6,565 bases of DNA. Source: Chitinophagaceae bacterium. GTDB lineage: Bacteria; Bacteroidota; Bacteroidia; Chitinophagales; Chitinophagaceae. The notes below the pieces were generated by a model. That model did not search any database. It saw only the letters and a list, made by a program, of their open reading frames with translations, and was not told where the DNA came from. The translations under genes were made by a program, and so were the position numbers. The stretch lies in assembly GCA_025351145.1 (NCBI GenBank), contig JANXWM010000001.1, forward strand, positions 1-6,565, written 5' to 3'. The number at the start of each line of letters is the position of its first letter. The stretch's first letter is position 1. Below, piece after piece: positions 4,697-6,565 of the stretch.

Positions 4697-6565
4697 ATGA
4701 AAAAAGTCTATGCAGCAGTTTTGCTGATGGGTATTATTGTCCCGCAGTTACTGAAAGCGCAAAGTTATCCCGGCTACAGAACAGGAAATTATACCGGAGT
4801 GAATGGTGTGTTTTACAATCCGGCAAATATTGCCGACAGCCGCTACAGGTTAGATATTAACCTGTTTTCAGTGAATGGTTTTGTGGGTAACGATCAGTCA
4901 TCACTGGGAATAAAAGATCTTACAAGAACGTTTAACTCCGACTCATTGAAGAGATATGTTTTTGGTGGCAACAAACCCAATTTAAACAGCCTGGTAAACA
5001 CTGATATTTACGGTCCTTCTGTTATGTTTAACCTTAGCCCCAGAACAGCAATGGCTTTAACTACAAGGGCACGTGTTTTTTCAAATGCAAGAAACATTGA
5101 TGGTACATTAGCTCAATCTTTTATTGATGGTGGCGCAACGGGTTCCGGTGTTAGTTATCCGGCTTCTTTTAATGCAGCCAATTCCATTATTAATGCTGCA
5201 GCATGGAGCGAAATTGGTTTTTCATTATCAACCGTTTTAAGCAAAGATAAAAGCAGGAATTTTCTTAAAGGCGGTTTTAGTGTTAAGTACCTGGCTGGTA
5301 CTGCAAATGCTTATTTAAGCATGGGCAATCTTAATGGTTCCATTAACAATGATGGTATTAAGGGCACTTACTTAACCAATACAACGGGTAATGTTGAAAT
5401 CAATACTACCGATGCAAATCTTGGCAACTACAAGCTTAAAGACTTTTTTAAATTTAATGGTCATGGTGTAGGCGCAGACCTGGGTTTGGTTTATGAGTAC
5501 CGCCCCGAATCAATGACCAAAGAAAACTACAAGTATGTAGACGATCGTTTTGCCAACAAATACAAGTTTAAAATTGGCCTCGCTTTACTGGATGTAGGTA
5601 ACATTAAATTTAAAAGAAATGCAGCATCATCTGCAAGCTATTCGGTTAATATACCACAGGATCAGCAGTTCTTATTAAGCCAGTTTAAAGATCAGCCGAT
5701 CAGTAATTACAAACCCATTTTAGACAGCAGTTCTTATTTTACCCAAACCGGAAGCAACAGTGATAAATACACGATTGTATTACCCACCACCATGCAGCTG
5801 AATTTTGATTACAATATCAATAATAGTTTTTACATCAATGGCGGTGCACAATTTGCGTTCAGTGAGAAAAAGAATTTAAATCTTTATGCGTACAATTCTT
5901 ACACCGTAACCCCACGTTACGAAACAAAAAGTTTTGGCGTATCGGTTCCCGTAAATTACAATGACCTTACCAATTTAAACGTAGGTCTTTCATTAAGGGC
6001 CGGACCATTCTTTATCGGTTCAGGAAGTTTATTTACTGCTTTGTTTGGTGCAAGCAAACAGGCTGATATACATACCGGTTTTCATATAGGCATTCCTTAT
6101 AAAAAGAAAATGAAACCAGATACTGATGGCGATACTTTCTTTGATGATGTGGACAAATGCCCAACTGTTTTTGGTATCGCAAGATATGGTGGTTGCCCTA
6201 TTCCTGATACGGATGGCGACAGTGTAAATGATGAAGAAGATAAATGCCCAACTGTTGCAGGTTTGCCCAGGTACCAGGGTTGTCCTATACCAGATACAGA
6301 TGGCGACGGCGTTAATGATGAGATGGACAAATGCCCAACTGTTGCGGGCTTGGCAAAGTACAGTGGTTGCCCTATACCCGATACAGATGGCGATGGCATT
6401 AATGACGAGATGGATAAATGTCCAACTATTGCAGGTAACGCAAAATACAATGGCTGCCCGGTTCCTGACAGGGATGGTGATGGCGTAAATGATGATGAAG
6501 ATCTTTGTCCTGATGAAGCAGGCCCCGCCTCTTCAAAAGGTTGCCCGGCAGAAAAAGTTGCAGTG
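4697..6565 (+). CDS. DUF5723-like outer-membrane protein with thrombospondin type-3 repeats, probably OmpA family (3' end outside window)
   Basis: The frame is open for 623 codons from ATG 4697 to the right edge, so the C-terminus is missing. Residues 1-21 are a signal peptide with likely cleavage at KA|QS. The next 450 residues are Asn-, Ser-, Tyr- and Gly-rich with alternating strands, as in an outer-membrane beta-barrel; GNYTGVNGVFYNPANIADSR (31-50) resembles the start of DUF5723 proteins of Bacteroidota. Residues 475-619 are five 29-residue repeats with DxDGDxxxD calcium-binding motifs and paired cysteines in KCP and GCP. In known relatives such repeats lead to an OmpA C-terminal domain that binds peptidoglycan; that is expected beyond the window but not seen. 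The role is probably structural, linking outer membrane and cell wall; a specific function cannot be given. No Shine-Dalgarno is present; the start is set by the signal peptide. A candidate promoter lies at 4516-4547. Confidence 0.88.
   Translation, partial: MKKVYAAVLLMGIIVPQLLKAQSYPGYRTGNYTGVNGVFYNPANIADSRYRLDINLFSVNGFVGNDQSSLGIKDLTRTFNSDSLKRYVFGGNKPNLNSLVNTDIYGPSVMFNLSPRTAMALTTRARVFSNARNIDGTLAQSFIDGGATGSGVSYPASFNAANSIINAAAWSEIGFSLSTVLSKDKSRNFLKGGFSVKYLAGTANAYLSMGNLNGSINNDGIKGTYLTNTTGNVEINTTDANLGNYKLKDFFKFNGHGVGADLGLVYEYRPESMTKENYKYVDDRFANKYKFKIGLALLDVGNIKFKRNAASSASYSVNIPQDQQFLLSQFKDQPISNYKPILDSSSYFTQTGSNSDKYTIVLPTTMQLNFDYNINNSFYINGGAQFAFSEKKNLNLYAYNSYTVTPRYETKSFGVSVPVNYNDLTNLNVGLSLRAGPFFIGSGSLFTALFGASKQADIHTGFHIGIPYKKKMKPDTDGDTFFDDVDKCPTVFGIARYGGCPIPDTDGDSVNDEEDKCPTVAGLPRYQGCPIPDTDGDGVNDEMDKCPTVAGLAKYSGCPIPDTDGDGINDEMDKCPTIAGNAKYNGCPVPDRDGDGVNDDEDLCPDEAGPASSKGCPAEKVAV
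6119..6553 (+). repeat. Five 87-bp in-frame tandem repeats encoding TSP3-type calcium-binding units
   Basis: Units start at 6119, 6206, 6293, 6380 and 6467, each exactly 87 bp (29 codons). Each protein unit begins D-T/R-DGD, continues with a short acidic stretch and K/L-CP, and ends GCP plus two residues. Units 2 to 4 are most alike at the DNA level, suggesting recent duplication or gene conversion; unit 1 (TFFDDV) and unit 5 (LCPDEAG) are more diverged edge units. The acidic residues would bind calcium and the two cysteines per unit could form disulfides outside the cytoplasm. The repeats also create open frames on other strands that are not genes. Confidence 0.9.

Noticed and set aside
6097..6488. 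Minus- and plus-strand frames over the TSP3 repeats
   Set aside because: Repetitive shadows produced by the 87-bp period; the true frame continues the outer-membrane protein with calcium-binding motifs.

Overview
The window looks like a chromosomal segment of a Bacteroidota bacterium, most likely from the Chitinophagaceae or a close relative. Supporting signs are moderate GC, starts without Shine-Dalgarno sequences, TTG/TAnnTTTG-type promoters, a 47-nt CRISPR repeat of the Bacteroidota type II-C kind, a ligase-associated DEXH helicase, and an outer-membrane protein of the DUF5723 plus thrombospondin-type-3 kind. The family-level placement is an inference.

Layout. Positions 1-283 are the end of a CRISPR array: four 47-nt repeats and three complete spacers, running off the left edge. 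By comparison with known type II-C repeats it should be read on the minus strand. Each repeat contains a Bacteroidota-like promoter pointing into the next spacer. The rightmost repeat is altered in its last six bases. No cas gene is visible.

Positions 284-462 are a short intergenic stretch carrying an interspersed repeat (388-427). Positions 463-3006 encode a complete Lhr-like DEXH helicase of the ligase-associated DNA-damage-response family; its usual ligase, nuclease and phosphoesterase partners are not in the window. An intergenic stretch with a perfect palindrome (3041-3062) and a candidate promoter follows. Then come a pyridoxamine-phosphate-oxidase-like flavoprotein (3306-3815) and a 109-aa exported small protein with a C-terminal membrane segment (3913-4242), closed by a clear intrinsic terminator (4312-4334).

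A 362-bp non-coding region (4335-4696) carries a second copy of the interspersed repeat, a good candidate promoter and a possible alternative-hairpin leader. It precedes a large outer-membrane protein (4697 to the right edge, incomplete) with a DUF5723-like barrel and five 29-residue calcium-binding TSP3-type repeats, probably followed outside the window by an OmpA peptidoglycan-binding domain.

The genes do not form one operon. CRISPR array, repair helicase, flavin protein, small membrane protein and surface protein look like independent units, all on the plus strand except the array. The most interesting signals are the promoter-like motif inside each CRISPR repeat, the wobble-compatible changes in the terminal repeat, and the interspersed repeat family.
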